From positions 1-64,000 of the forward strand of contig JAHJME010000012.1 in NCBI GenBank assembly GCA_018821435.1: a stretch of 64,000 nt of DNA, read 5' to 3'. Within the stretch, counting starts at the first letter, position 1, and the number at the start of each line of letters is the position of its first letter. A program made the position numbers and the translations under genes. Origin of the DNA: Alphaproteobacteria bacterium (GTDB lineage Bacteria > Pseudomonadota > Alphaproteobacteria > Caulobacterales > Caulobacteraceae). The notes beneath the pieces were generated by a model. That model saw only the letters and a list, made by a program, of their open reading frames with translations, was not told where the DNA came from and made no database searches. Positions 43,754 through 53,723 of the stretch are shown here, in pieces.

Positions 43754-45694
43754 TCATTTCAGCGGGTCGTAGATCTTCGTCAGCAGGTCGGACTTGCCCT
43801 CGATCCGCTCCAGGCGCGGGTAGCGCAGGCCGCCGTGGTAGTCGATGGCCTGGACCTTGAAGTGGTCGCCGTCCTTGACGATCAGGGTGATGGGGTCCTT
43901 GGCCCCCTTGGCCGCGACGATCGCTTCCTTCAGCCGGTCGGTGTCGTAGGCGATGCCGTTCACGGCCAGGATCTTGTCGCCGACGGTCAGGCCCGCCTTG
44001 AACGCCGGGCTGTCCCACAGCACGCCGGTGATCGTGGCCTCGCGGTTCAGCACCACCCCCAGCGAGTAGGTGAGGTCGATGATCTTCCGGCCGGCCTCGT
44101 TGTCGCGCCAGTAGTCCGTCGGCCGGTCGGTGTAGACCAGCTTGTAGCCGCCGCGGGCCAGGCCATCGAGCGGATAGGCGGGCGCCACCTTGCGCGCGCG
44201 GGTGTCCAGGAAGGTCGCCCAGTCGTACGGCATGACCGTGTTCAGGGTCTTCACCACATCCTCGAAGGTGTAGGTCAGCGGCTGCTTCCAGTCGCCGTCG
44301 TTCACCCCGAAGAAGGCGCGCCCGAAGTCGTCGAGCGACTTCTTGCCGTTGGTCTTCTCGCGAATGAGCGTGTCGGCGTCGAGCCAGATGAGCTGGCCCT
44401 CCGAGTAATAGTCTTCGCTACGCTGCCAGCTGGTCCAGGCCTGCGGGCGGCGCTGGGCGATGATCGGGTCGTTGGTGGTGTCCTCGACCGTGCGCCACTC
44501 TCGGCCCGGCCGGCCTTCGCTGTAGGTGGCCGCCGTCATGGCCAGGGCGTCCAGCGTCTGCTGCTTGGTCACCAGACCGGAGCGGGCGCCCAGGACGAAG
44601 CCCCAGTACTGGTCCTGCCCCTCGTAAACCCACAGCAGGCTGTCGCGCATCGGGGTGTTGTAGTTGGGCGTCCACAGGTCGGCGGGGCGCCGGTACTTGC
44701 CGTCCCACGAGTGATTGTACTCGTGCGGCAACAGGTTGCGGTTCGGCGCCTTCTTGCTCCAGTCCAGGAAGTATTCCGGCGTCGTGCCGTTCTCGCTGGA
44801 CCGCTGGTGCTCCAGGCCGATGCCGCCCATCCGGTCGGACAGCGCCAGCAGGAAGTCGTAGTGGTTGTAGTGCCGCGCGCCGTACAGCTTGTCGGCCTGG
44901 CGCACCAGTTCGCGGTGCAGTTCGATCTGCTCAGGCGTCGCGGCGCTCAGCAGTTCGGGGCGGTCGGCGACGATGTTCAGCCGCACCGGCGACTTGCCGC
45001 TGGTGTCCAGGTCGTAGCGCTTGAAGTAGCGGCCCGCGAACATCGGCGAGTCCACCAGGGTGTCGAAATCGACCGTCTTGAACCGCGTCCAGCCCTTGTC
45101 GACGCTGTCGGTCTCCAGCGCCGTGCCATAGCCCCAGCCCTCGGGCAGCTTGATCGCCGCATCGATGTTGATCCGCCGGGTGAAATAGCCGGCCGGATAG
45201 AGGGCCAGGCTGAGCCACTGGGCGTTCAGCATCTCGGGCGTCATGACGACCCGGCCCTGGTCGCCGGCGGTGGGCGACAGGTACTGGAACTCGACCTCCA
45301 GCGCCTTGGCGTCGGCCGGCGGGGTCAGGTGGAAGGCGAACACCTGCACCGGGTCGCGGGTCCAGGCCACGGCCTTGCCGTTCGCCTTCACCACCAGTCC
45401 GGCGACATTGAAGATCGGATTGCGCGGCGAGTGCCCGCCCGGCGCCCATTGCGGATAGAGCAGGGTGACCGGCGCGCCGGCGACGATGGGGATGGTCTGC
45501 CGCACCCGGAAGATCCGCCGCTCGATGTCGGTGGCGTCCACCTCCAGCTTCAGCGTTCCAGCCGGATAGGCCACATCGCGCGGCGTCGCGATCGGCGCGG
45601 GCATCGGCAGGGGCTGCGGCCCGTCGGACGGCTGCGCGGCGAGGGGCGTGGCCGCGGAGAGCGCGGCGGCGACGGCGAACAACGCTGACTTCAA
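43754..45694 (-). CDS. M61-family metallopeptidase with PDZ domain
   Basis: Exported glycyl-aminopeptidase-type enzyme of 646 aa. Signal peptide (LKSALFAVAAALSAATPLAAQ), an N-terminal beta domain, then the zinc motif PHEYNHSWDGKYRRP (HExxH) and the third ligand Glu in WVYEGQDQYWG. A C-terminal PDZ domain (ATITGVLWDSPAFKAGLTVGDKILAVNG) follows. I use TTG 45694, which gives a proper signal peptide and has GGGG upstream; the frame opens at 45772. It is divergent from the Kazal lipoprotein gene. Periplasmic peptide breakdown is likely. Confidence 0.88.
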   Translation of the reverse strand: MKSALFAVAAALSAATPLAAQPSDGPQPLPMPAPIATPRDVAYPAGTLKLEVDATDIERRIFRVRQTIPIVAGAPVTLLYPQWAPGGHSPRNPIFNVAGLVVKANGKAVAWTRDPVQVFAFHLTPPADAKALEVEFQYLSPTAGDQGRVVMTPEMLNAQWLSLALYPAGYFTRRINIDAAIKLPEGWGYGTALETDSVDKGWTRFKTVDFDTLVDSPMFAGRYFKRYDLDTSGKSPVRLNIVADRPELLSAATPEQIELHRELVRQADKLYGARHYNHYDFLLALSDRMGGIGLEHQRSSENGTTPEYFLDWSKKAPNRNLLPHEYNHSWDGKYRRPADLWTPNYNTPMRDSLLWVYEGQDQYWGFVLGARSGLVTKQQTLDALAMTAATYSEGRPGREWRTVEDTTNDPIIAQRRPQAWTSWQRSEDYYSEGQLIWLDADTLIREKTNGKKSLDDFGRAFFGVNDGDWKQPLTYTFEDVVKTLNTVMPYDWATFLDTRARKVAPAYPLDGLARGGYKLVYTDRPTDYWRDNEAGRKIIDLTYSLGVVLNREATITGVLWDSPAFKAGLTVGDKILAVNGIAYDTDRLKEAIVAAKGAKDPITLIVKDGDHFKVQAIDYHGGLRYPRLERIEGKSDLLTKIYDPLK

Positions 45695-45850
45695 GGAACT
45701 GCCCCAGGAAACAAGTGATCGCGACGGTTTTAAAGCCCGGGCGCTGTCCACCGCAATCACCGCCGGTCGCACGCCATTCAGCGACCGTTGCTATTCAAGC
45801 GCGGCTGTAGTCTGAATGATGGCAACCTTAACGGGAACTCGGAGGTCGTC

Positions 45851-46267
45851 ATGTTTCTGCGTCACGGAGTGAAGTCTATCGCGTTCGCCGCGCTTCTGGC
45901 GTTGGCCGCCTGCCAGAAGCCCGCGGAACCGGCCAAGGCGCCGGCGGCGGAACCCGTCGCGGCGGCCGCGCCCGCGGCGCCCATGGCCGCGACGCCCGTC
46001 GCCGAGGTGGGAACCGTGGAAACGGCCGGCACATGCGGTACGATCGCCGGCCTGAAGTGCAAGGCGCCCGGCGACTACTGCAAGACGGGCCTGGGCCAGT
46101 GCAAGGTGGCGGACGCGGCGGGCGTCTGCACCAAGAAGCCCGAGATCTGCACGAAGGAATACATGCCGGTCTGCGGTTGCGACGGGAAGACCTACGGCAA
46201 CGCCTGCACGGCGTCGGCCGCGGGTGTCAGCGTCGAGGCGACGGGCGAGTGCAAGAAGCCCGCTTAG
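45851..46267 (+). CDS. Kazal-type protease-inhibitor lipoprotein
   Basis: A 138-aa lipoprotein. Lipobox LALAAC at about residues 17-22 follows a short signal. An alanine/proline linker then leads to a Kazal-like domain with CTKEYMPVCGCDGKTYGNAC and GVSVEATGEC, and an extra cysteine-rich stretch before it (CGTIAGLKCKAPGDYCKTGLGQCK). I chose ATG 45851 with GGAGG six bases upstream; an upstream extension to 45788 would destroy the lipoprotein signal. Kazal domains inhibit serine proteases, mostly in animals; bacterial ones are of unknown target. It is divergent from the M61 peptidase gene and convergent with glnA. Confidence 0.85.
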   Translation: MFLRHGVKSIAFAALLALAACQKPAEPAKAPAAEPVAAAAPAAPMAATPVAEVGTVETAGTCGTIAGLKCKAPGDYCKTGLGQCKVADAAGVCTKKPEICTKEYMPVCGCDGKTYGNACTASAAGVSVEATGECKKPA

Positions 46268-46271
46268 GCAC

Positions 46272-46304
46272 AAAAGAAAAGGGCCGCGGATTGCTCCGCG
46301 GCCC
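46272..46304 (-). terminator. Intrinsic terminator of glnA
   Basis: A 10-pair stem (GGGCCGCGGA/TCCGCGGCCC at 46281-46304) with a TTGC loop is followed on the minus strand by TTTTCTTTTG. It sits 24 bases after the glnA stop and is a textbook rho-independent terminator. The Kazal gene ends just upstream of it on the other strand. Confidence 0.9.
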
Positions 46305-46328
46305 CGATCCGGCGTCAGCTTTCGCCGA

Positions 46329-47738
46329 CTAGCACTTGTAGTACATGTCGAATTCGACCGGGTGCGGGTGAAGGGCGAGGCGCATCACCTCTTCCATCTT
46401 CAGCTCGATGTAGGCGTCGATGAACTCGTCGTTCATGACGCCGCCGGCCTTCAGGAAGCCGCGGTCCTTGTCCAGGTTCTCGAGGGCTTCCTTGAGCGAA
46501 CCGCAGACTTCCGGGATCTTCTTCTGCTCGCGCGGGGGCAGATCGTAGAGGTTCTTGTCGGCGGGCGCGCCGGGATCGATCTGGTTGATGATCCCATCGA
46601 TGCCGGCCATCAGCAGCGCGGTGAACGTCAGATAGGGGTTGCCCATCGGGTCCGGGAAGCGGGCTTCCAGGCGCTTGCCCTTGGGGCTGTCCACGTGCGG
46701 GATGCGGATCGAGGCCGAGCGGTTGCGGGCCGAGTAGGCCAGCTTCACCGGGGCTTCGTAGCCCGGCACCAGGCGCTTGTACGAGTTCGTCGTCGAGTTC
46801 GAGAACGCGTTGATCGCCTTGGCGTGCTTGATGATGCCGCCGATGTACCAGAGGCACATCTGGCTCAGGCCGGCGTACTTGTCGCCCGCGAACAGCGGCT
46901 TGCCGTCGCCCCAGATCGACTGGTGGACGTGCATGCCCGAACCGTTGTCGCCGTACATCGGCTTGGCCATGAAGGTGGCCGTCTTGCCGTAGGCGTGGGC
47001 CACGTTGTGGATCACGTACTTATAGAGCTGCAGACGGTCGGCCATGACGATCATGGTGTCGAACTTCAGGCCGAGCTCGTGCTGGGCGGGCGCCACTTCG
47101 TGGTGGTGCTTTTCCGGCTTCATGCCCAGCTCGCCCATGACGGCCAGCATCTCGCCGCGCAGGTCCTGGGCGCTGTCGACCGGGTTCACCGGGAAATAGC
47201 CGCCCTTGGGGCCCGGGCGGTGGCCCATGTTGCCTTCTTCGTACGACTTCTTCGAGTTCACCGGCAGTTCGCTGGCGTCGTACGAGTAGCTGGTGTCGTG
47301 CGGGGCCGTGGACCACTTCACGTCGTCGAAGATGAAGAACTCGGCTTCCGGACCGAAGAACACGGTGTCGCCGATGCCCGACGCCTTCACGAAGGTCAGG
47401 GCCGCCTTGGCGATCGAGCGCGGGTCGCGGTCGTAGGGGGTGCCCGTGTCGGGGTTCACGACGTCGCAGAACAGCGCCAGCGTGGTCTGCTGGTAGAACG
47501 GGTCGATGATCGCCGAGTCCAGGTCCGGACGCAGCTTCATGTCGCTCTCGTTGATGGCCTTCCAGCCGGCGATCGAGGAGCCGTCGAACATGGTCCCGTC
47601 GGTGAGGAACTCCTCGTCGACCAGGTCGATGTCGAACGTGACGTGCTGCATCTTCCCGCGGATGTCGGTGAAACGGACGTCGACGTATTTGACGTCCTTT
47701 TCCTTGATCATGTTCTGGATGTCTTTGGCGGAAGCCAT
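46329..47738 (-). CDS. glnA: Glutamine synthetase type I
   Basis: Forms glutamine from glutamate and ammonia. 469 aa, as expected for GSI-beta. Signatures: [17 protein letters not shown], the metal and ATP region [28 protein letters not shown] and [12 protein letters not shown]. The adenylylation site is the Tyr in [12 protein letters not shown] (near 397), so it should be regulated by GlnE. AAGGGG precedes the ATG 47738. It is second in a glnB-glnA operon with a 38-base spacer, so nitrogen status controls its level and activity together. Confidence 0.97.
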   Translation of the reverse strand: MASAKDIQNMIKEKDVKYVDVRFTDIRGKMQHVTFDIDLVDEEFLTDGTMFDGSSIAGWKAINESDMKLRPDLDSAIIDPFYQQTTLALFCDVVNPDTGTPYDRDPRSIAKAALTFVKASGIGDTVFFGPEAEFFIFDDVKWSTAPHDTSYSYDASELPVNSKKSYEEGNMGHRPGPKGGYFPVNPVDSAQDLRGEMLAVMGELGMKPEKHHHEVAPAQHELGLKFDTMIVMADRLQLYKYVIHNVAHAYGKTATFMAKPMYGDNGSGMHVHQSIWGDGKPLFAGDKYAGLSQMCLWYIGGIIKHAKAINAFSNSTTNSYKRLVPGYEAPVKLAYSARNRSASIRIPHVDSPKGKRLEARFPDPMGNPYLTFTALLMAGIDGIINQIDPGAPADKNLYDLPPREQKKIPEVCGSLKEALENLDKDRGFLKAGGVMNDEFIDAYIELKMEEVMRLALHPHPVEFDMYYKC

Positions 47739-47776
47739 GGCGATTATCCCCTTCTTGAAGCTCGTAGATGTGGTGG

Positions 47777-48232
<456 letters not shown>

Positions 48233-48355
48233 CTAGATGGTCGCCTAGAAAACAGGCGCCATGAGCTCAGAAAGTGATCACGCCGGAAATCGCCTTGTCG
48301 GGTGGGGTTCGACGCCTAGGATCGCGACGAAACGTGTTTGGGAGGCGCTTGAAGC

Positions 48356-49894
48356 ATGGACGAACGGACCCCGGTGCTTATCGGAGCGGGCCAATTCACG
48401 TATCGGGGCGATCCGGCCGTTTCGCCGTCGCCGACCACGTTGCTGAAGATTGCAGCGGAACGGGCCGCGGCTGACGCCGGAATCGGCGCCCAGGGCCTTG
48501 CGGCCATCGACAGCCTGGCCGTGGTCGGCTTCACGATTGATGCGCCAGGTTCGAAACGGGGGATGATCCCGCACGCGACCAACCCGCCGGCCACCCTGTC
48601 CGGCCTCCTGGGCGCCGCGCCGCGCTGGAGCGTCTATTCCGAGATGGGCGGCAACACGCCCCAGTACCTTATCAACATGCTGGCCGAGCGGATCGCCCGG
48701 GGCGAGACCGACCTGGCGCTGACGGTGGGCTGCGAGTTCCTGGGCTCGGCGATGAAGCGGGCCGGAAAGGGCCTGAGCTTCGACGACTGGACGGCGATCG
48801 AGGACGAGACGCTGGGGCCGGCCAAGCGGGTCGGCGATCCCCGCGCCGGCAGCACGGCCTACGAGATCCGTCACGGCATCAGCCGGCCGATCAACATCTA
48901 TCCGCTGTTCGAAAATGCGCTGCGCGCCCGCGATGGCCGCGCCATCCCCGACCACCAGAAGCGCATGGGCGAGCTGTTCTCGGCGTTCAGCAAGGTCGCC
49001 GTCGACAATCCCGACGCCTGGTTCCCGACCCGGCGCTCGGCCGAGGAACTGGTCGACGTGTCCGAGAAGAACCGGATGATCGGCTTCCCTTATCCCAAGC
49101 TACTCAACGCCATCATGGAGGTGGACCAGTCCGCCGGCGTGCTGGTGGCCAGCGTGAAGAAAGCGCGCGAACTGGGCGTGCCCGAGGACAAGTGGGTCTA
49201 TCTGCACGGCTGCGCCGACGCCTCGGACCTCTGGTATCCGCTGGATCGCCAGGACTTCCACTCCAGCCCGGCCATGCGCCTGACCGGCCAGCGCGCCTTC
49301 GAGATGGCGGGCGTCGGCCTGGACGACATCGACCTGATCGACCTCTATTCGTGCTTCCCGGTGGCGGTCGAGGTCGGCGCCGAGGAACTGGGCCTGTCGC
49401 TCGACGATCCGCGCGGCCTGACGGTCACCGGCGGCCTTCCGTACGCCGGCGGACCGGGCAACAACTACGTCATGCACTCCATCGCCGTGATGATGGACCG
49501 CCTGCGGGCTAGGTCCGGGGCCTATGGCCTGGTCACCGGCAACGGCTGGTACCTGACCAAGCAGTCGACCGGCATCTATTCGACGACCGCGCCGGACAAG
49601 CCGTTCGAGCGGGAGGACCCGGCGGTGCTGCAGCGCCAGATCGACGCCCTGCCGCACCCGGAGGTCATCGAAACGCCGCAGGGGCGCGGCACGGTCGAGA
49701 CCTACACCGTCGTCCACAAGCGCGAGGGACCGTTCCTGGGCATCATCGTCGGCCGCGACGAAAACGGCCGCCGCTTCGCCGCCAACACGCCCGCCGATCC
49801 GCAAACCCTTGCCAGCCTGGAGGCGAGCGAGCAGATCGGGCGTACAGGCACGGTCACCCAGGCGGGTGACCTCAACATCTTCACTCCGGACTGA
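48356..49894 (+). CDS. Thiolase-superfamily acetyl-CoA acetyltransferase-like protein
   Basis: A 512-aa thiolase-fold protein beginning MDERTPVLIGAGQFTYRGDP, the usual strand of the family. It contains LTVGCEFLGSAM, YSCFPVAVEVGAEELG and GGLPYAGGPGNNYVMHS. The position of the usual nucleophile cysteine reads SEMGGNTPQYLINM with no Cys, so this is probably not a simple acyl-transferring thiolase; it may belong to the SCP-x-like or non-catalytic branch. A C-terminal domain of about 110 residues follows. GGAGG lies before the ATG. Two following genes start 7 and then 0 bases away. Confidence 0.75.
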   Translation: MDERTPVLIGAGQFTYRGDPAVSPSPTTLLKIAAERAAADAGIGAQGLAAIDSLAVVGFTIDAPGSKRGMIPHATNPPATLSGLLGAAPRWSVYSEMGGNTPQYLINMLAERIARGETDLALTVGCEFLGSAMKRAGKGLSFDDWTAIEDETLGPAKRVGDPRAGSTAYEIRHGISRPINIYPLFENALRARDGRAIPDHQKRMGELFSAFSKVAVDNPDAWFPTRRSAEELVDVSEKNRMIGFPYPKLLNAIMEVDQSAGVLVASVKKARELGVPEDKWVYLHGCADASDLWYPLDRQDFHSSPAMRLTGQRAFEMAGVGLDDIDLIDLYSCFPVAVEVGAEELGLSLDDPRGLTVTGGLPYAGGPGNNYVMHSIAVMMDRLRARSGAYGLVTGNGWYLTKQSTGIYSTTAPDKPFEREDPAVLQRQIDALPHPEVIETPQGRGTVETYTVVHKREGPFLGIIVGRDENGRRFAANTPADPQTLASLEASEQIGRTGTVTQAGDLNIFTPD

Positions 49895-49901
49895 TCCCCA
49901 T

Positions 49902-50471
49902 ATGGCCCGTCTCTACCTGATCCGGCACGGCAAGCCCTCCGCCACCTGGGGCGGCCACGACGACGATCCGGGGCTGGACGAGATGGGGCAGGCCCAGGCC
50001 CGGGCCGCGCGCGACTGGCTGCTGTCGCGGCCGGGCAATGAGCGTCCGACCCTGGTGGTCAGCTCGCCGCTGCGCCGCTGCCGCGAGACCGCCGAGCCCA
50101 CCGCGCAGGCGCTGGGCGTGGCGGTGGAGATCGATCCGGTGGTGGGCGAGATCCCGACGCCGAAGGCGCTGACTGGCGAAGAGCGTCCGGCCTGGCTGCG
50201 CAATGCGTTCCAGGGGACCTGGCAGGCCATCGACGGCGACATGGACTACGACGCCTGGCGCACCGACATCATCGCCTCGCTGGCGGCGCGGGGTCACACG
50301 GCGGTCTTCTCCCACTATGTGGCGATCAACGCCGCCGTCTCGCGCCTGCTGGGCGTGGATGAGGTGCTGGCGTTCAAGCCGGACCACACCTCGATCACCG
50401 TGCTGGAGACGGACGGCCAGACCGTCCAGCTGATCGAGAAGGGCGCCGAGGCCACGACGGGGGTCCTTTGA
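49902..50471 (+). CDS. Histidine phosphatase family protein
   Basis: A 189-aa phosphoglycerate mutase-like protein. The catalytic histidine lies in LYLIRHGKPS, with the Arg of the RHG motif; a second Arg appears in SSPLRRCRETAEPTA, and the acid/base His in VFSHYVAINAAVSRLL. No signal peptide. Such proteins can be general phosphatases. It sits between the thiolase-like gene and the NAD(P)HX repair gene, overlapping the latter's TTG start (50468-50471). Confidence 0.88.
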   Translation: MARLYLIRHGKPSATWGGHDDDPGLDEMGQAQARAARDWLLSRPGNERPTLVVSSPLRRCRETAEPTAQALGVAVEIDPVVGEIPTPKALTGEERPAWLRNAFQGTWQAIDGDMDYDAWRTDIIASLAARGHTAVFSHYVAINAAVSRLLGVDEVLAFKPDHTSITVLETDGQTVQLIEKGAEATTGVL

Positions 50472-51913
50472 GCGCCCGTTCGATTCTGACCGTCGCCGAG
50501 ATGGCGGCCGCCGACCGTGCGGCGATCGCGGCCGGTACATCGGGCGTCGAACTGATGGAGCGGGCCGGACAGGCGGTGGTCGACGCCGTCGTCCAGCGGT
50601 TCCACCCGCAGCCGGTGCTGGTGCTGTGCGGTCCGGGCAACAACGGCGGCGACGGCTATGTGATCGCCCGCCTGCTCAAGGCGCGCGGCTGGCCGGTCGA
50701 GGTGAGGGCGTTGGGCGACCCCGCCACGCCGGACGCCCAGGCGATGGCCGCCCGCTGGGATGGGGTCACCAGGCCGCTGAACGGAACCGTCGGCGAGGCG
50801 CTGGTGATCGACGCCCTGTTCGGCGCCGGCCTGTCCCGGCCGCTGGATGGCGTGGCGGCCAATGTCGCCGGCCTGTTGGCCAGCCGGCCCGGCAGGGTCG
50901 TGGCGGTCGATGTGCCTTCGGGCGTGCCGGGCGACACGGGTGAGCCCCTGGGTCCAGCGGTCTGCGCCGGCCTCACCGTGACCTTCCATGCGCGCAAACT
51001 GGGCCACGTGCTGGAACCGGGCCGGGGCCTGTGCGGCGAGGTGGTCGTGGCCGACATCGGCCTCGGCGAGACCCCGTCGAAGATCGTCGAGAACGGCCCG
51101 GACCTGTGGCTGCCGCGCTTCCCCTGGCCGAGCGCTCAGTCCCACAAGCATGCCAGAGGCCGCCTGATCGTCGTCAGCGGCGAGGCCTGGAGCACGGGGG
51201 CCGCGCGGCTGTCGGCGCGGGCGGGCCTTCGCATCGGCGCGGGCCTGGTCACCCTCTACGCCGGACAGGACGCTCTGGCGGTCAACGCCGCCCATCTGGA
51301 GGCGGTGATGCTGAAGCCCTTCGACACCGACTTGGAGCTGGAACAGGCCGCCGATCAGGCCGACGCGGCGGTGATCGGCCCGGCGGCGGGGGTCAGCGAG
51401 ACCACCCTGCTGAATGTCTTGGCCCTGGCGCGCACGGGCGCGGCGCTGGTGCTGGACGCCGACGCCATCACTGTCTTCCGGGACGATCCGGAGGAGCTGT
51501 TCTCGGTCCTGGACCGCGACGACGTGCTGACCCCGCATCCCGGCGAGTTCGAGCGCCTGTTCCCCGGCATGATGAAGGCCGCGCCCCAGCGCGTGGCCGC
51601 CGCCCGCGCCGCCGCCGAGAAGGCCGGCGCGGTGGTGCTGCTGAAGGGCGCCGACACCGTGATCGCCGCGCCCGACGGCCGTACGGCGGTCAACATCAAC
51701 GGCTCGCCCTGGCTGGCCACGGCGGGCTCCGGCGACGTGCTGGCGGGCTATATCGGCGGGCTGGTCTCGCAGGGCATGGAGAGCTTCGAGGCCGCGTGCG
51801 CGGGCGCCTGGATCCACGCCGAAGCCGCCGAACTGCACGGGCCGGGCCTGATCTCGGAGGACCTGCCGGGCCTGACGCCCGCCGTGCTGCGCCGACTCTA
51901 CGACGAGCGCTGA
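50468..51913 (+). CDS. nnr: Bifunctional NAD(P)HX epimerase/dehydratase
   Basis: Repairs hydrated NADH and NADPH. 481 aa with two domains. The N-terminal YjeF epimerase half has [20 protein letters not shown] and [14 protein letters not shown]. The C-terminal ADP/ATP-dependent dehydratase (ribokinase-like) half has [42 protein letters not shown] and the catalytic [21 protein letters not shown] (ends only noted here). The TTG start at 50468 overlaps the previous stop. Its end overlaps the convergent acetyltransferase gene by 16 bases. Confidence 0.93.
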   Translation: MSARSILTVAEMAAADRAAIAAGTSGVELMERAGQAVVDAVVQRFHPQPVLVLCGPGNNGGDGYVIARLLKARGWPVEVRALGDPATPDAQAMAARWDGVTRPLNGTVGEALVIDALFGAGLSRPLDGVAANVAGLLASRPGRVVAVDVPSGVPGDTGEPLGPAVCAGLTVTFHARKLGHVLEPGRGLCGEVVVADIGLGETPSKIVENGPDLWLPRFPWPSAQSHKHARGRLIVVSGEAWSTGAARLSARAGLRIGAGLVTLYAGQDALAVNAAHLEAVMLKPFDTDLELEQAADQADAAVIGPAAGVSETTLLNVLALARTGAALVLDADAITVFRDDPEELFSVLDRDDVLTPHPGEFERLFPGMMKAAPQRVAAARAAAEKAGAVVLLKGADTVIAAPDGRTAVNINGSPWLATAGSGDVLAGYIGGLVSQGMESFEAACAGAWIHAEAAELHGPGLISEDLPGLTPAVLRRLYDER

Positions 51914-52665
51914 GCGGCCTCGACGATTTCGGCGTGGGTGAGGGGCTCCGGCGCGAACGGCGCGGGCGGCGCATGCCCCAGCAACGCCTCCAGGCGATCG
52001 GCGAAAGCGCTGGGGTCGCGCATGTCCAACGGGTGCAGCACGTCTGGGCCGAACCGCCACCACGCCAGGCTGGTCAGGCGCTCGACCAGCGGCTCGGGAT
52101 GGCGCATCCGGATCACCCGCGCCGGGACCCCGGCCACGATCGCATAGGGCGGCACGTCGCGCGTGACCATCGCCCGGGCGGCGACGATGGCCCCATCGCC
52201 CACGGTCACGCCGCTGGAGAACATCGCGTCCTGGCCGACCCAGACGTCGTGGCCCAGCACGACCGGCTTGGGCATGAACGCCGTCGCGGGATGCAGGATG
52301 AACGATGTCGCCCCCTGGGCCAGCAAGTAGTCCTTGAAGCCCTCCAGGCCGTACGGGGAATAGGGGAAGGGCGAGGTCGACACCCAGTCGGTCGGATGCT
52401 CCGACTCGATGAAGGCCACCCCCGAGGCGATCGAACCGTAGCGCCCCACCGCCACATGCGGCGGCAGTTCGCTGAGCGCATAGCTGAAGGCGCCCATCCG
52501 GCGGGGCAGGGCATGCCCGCCCAGGATATGGCTATAGGGCTCCAGCGCGACGTCGCTCTTGAGCCGCAACGTCTCTCCGGCGCGCCATCGCACGCCGCCG
52601 CCCAGCCGGGTGTAGATGTGCCGGGCGCGGAACAGGTCCAGCAGCGGGGGCGTGATCTGCACCAT
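51898..52665 (-). CDS. Left-handed beta-helix (hexapeptide) acetyltransferase
   Basis: A 255-aa trimeric acyltransferase of the CatB/Vat xenobiotic acetyltransferase group. A central region rich in the hexapeptide pattern ([33 protein letters not shown] is one section, shown by its ends and its VGQDA core) makes the coil. The putative catalytic His is in [12 protein letters not shown]-terminal [16 protein letters not shown] is typical. It starts 5 bases after the HAD gene stop on the same strand and is convergent with nnr, overlapping it by 16 bases. Substrate unknown; no antibiotic link is shown. Confidence 0.85.
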   Translation of the reverse strand: MVQITPPLLDLFRARHIYTRLGGGVRWRAGETLRLKSDVALEPYSHILGGHALPRRMGAFSYALSELPPHVAVGRYGSIASGVAFIESEHPTDWVSTSPFPYSPYGLEGFKDYLLAQGATSFILHPATAFMPKPVVLGHDVWVGQDAMFSSGVTVGDGAIVAARAMVTRDVPPYAIVAGVPARVIRMRHPEPLVERLTSLAWWRFGPDVLHPLDMRDPSAFADRLEALLGHAPPAPFAPEPLTHAEIVEAAQRSS

Positions 52666-52670
52666 CGGCG

Positions 52671-53501
52671 TCAGGCGAACAGGTTGCTGGTCACGCCGCG
52701 CGCCATCTCGGCCAGGATGTCGGCGGCCAGCGCATCGAGCTCGGATCCTTCGCGATAGTCGCCGCCGGCGGCCAGGCGAGCGCGCCCGTCGGCCAGCAGC
52801 TTGGCGGCGGCCGCCTCGGTGATCGGCCGCTCGGGATCGTAGACGGCGACCGGGTGGCCGCCATGGTCGGTCATCACCCGCATGGTGGGGATATCCGTGA
52901 GCCCGTCGCCGAAGAAGGCGATCCGCTCGAACGGCACCGGTCGATCACGATCAGCCTGGACGGCGTTGATGCCGTCGTTGTCCCACTCGTTCAACGTCCA
53001 CTTGTTGATGCGGAACAGGTACTGCGTCTTGCTGGTGTAGTTGATGGCGAGGGCCGGGCCGACAGCCTCCTGGTTCGCATCGAAGATGAACGCCGAGGCG
53101 TAGATCTTCTCGAACCATCGCGCGATGGGGGAACCCTCTATCAACTCCCGGTTGCCGGACGAGATGATGAAGTGGCGCAGGTCCAGGCCCAGCGCGTCGG
53201 CGCGGGCGTTCTGGCGGGCGAACCAATCCTCGACGCCAGGAAACAGGCGCAGGTTCGCGCCGCGCCGCCGCCAGCTGTCCAGGCTGAGCTCCAGGCCGCG
53301 TTCGCGGGCCTTTTCGAGCATGAGGTGCATGTAGGCCAGGATGCCGTCGCCCCGTTGCGCCTGGGCCAGCGCCTGGGTCTCCTTCCAGAAATCCGCGTGC
53401 TTCATCCCGAGTTCGTCGGGGATGAAGGCGTGTTCCTGCATGTTGCCGGGGGCCAGGGTGCCGTCGAAATCGTAGGCGAATACGGCGAGAGGTCGGCTCA
53501 T
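52671..53501 (-). CDS. HAD-superfamily hydrolase
   Basis: A 276-aa phosphatase-like protein. Motif I is [13 protein letters not shown] (nucleophile and general acid Asp), motif II is the Ser in [11 protein letters not shown], and motif IV lies in [13 protein letters not shown] large cap inserted between motifs I and II includes [17 protein letters not shown]. No signal peptide. It is cotranscribed with the downstream acetyltransferase gene, 5 bases away. Substrate unknown. Confidence 0.87.
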   Translation of the reverse strand: MSRPLAVFAYDFDGTLAPGNMQEHAFIPDELGMKHADFWKETQALAQAQRGDGILAYMHLMLEKARERGLELSLDSWRRRGANLRLFPGVEDWFARQNARADALGLDLRHFIISSGNRELIEGSPIARWFEKIYASAFIFDANQEAVGPALAINYTSKTQYLFRINKWTLNEWDNDGINAVQADRDRPVPFERIAFFGDGLTDIPTMRVMTDHGGHPVAVYDPERPITEAAAAKLLADGRARLAAGGDYREGSELDALAADILAEMARGVTSNLFA

Positions 53502-53537
53502 GGCCGTTGTCCTAGCGCTCTAAGGCCTGGCTGGGAA

Positions 53538-53587
53538 CGACCCATAAGGGTCGCCCCGGCCCCGCGACGGGAGGCGGGGGCCGGGGC
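53538..53587. repeat. Two GC-rich stem-loops before the HAD gene
   Basis: CGACCC-ATAA-GGGTCG (53538-53553) is followed at once by a 13-pair stem (53553-53565 with 53574-53587, one bulge). They lie upstream of the HAD gene on the minus strand, or downstream of the next gene, in a 222-base gap. No T-tract follows, so function is unknown. Confidence 0.45.
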
Positions 53588-53658
53588 GTACGGCGACGGT
53601 TGTCGGGGAACAGGTCCGTCGCCGCGTCTTTGTCCGCCAAATGGTGGAAGATGCGCGG

Positions 53659-53713
53659 ACCAAGGGGTTACGCAGCCTTGGCCGTGACGGATGCAGCGGA
53701 TGCACCCCTTGGT
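53659..53713. repeat. Ten-base perfect inverted repeat after the LPG-synthase-like gene
   Basis: ACCAAGGGGT (53659-53668) and ACCCCTTGGT (53704-53713) are exact complements around a 35-base loop. A/T-rich sequence (TTTATTTTAGATTCTTTTT) follows on the plus strand, and the stop codon of the downstream gene on the minus strand lies 10 bases away. It may end or process that transcript. Confidence 0.5.
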
Positions 53714-53723
53714 AGAATTTATT

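Noticed and set aside
45788-45850. Longer start for the Kazal lipoprotein
   Set aside because: It would put 21 residues before the lipoprotein signal; ATG 45851 has a strong ribosome site.
53659-53713. tRNA gene or attachment site
   Set aside because: The 10-base inverted repeat lacks the internal arms and CCA-proximal features of a tRNA, and there is no integrase or duplicated end nearby.
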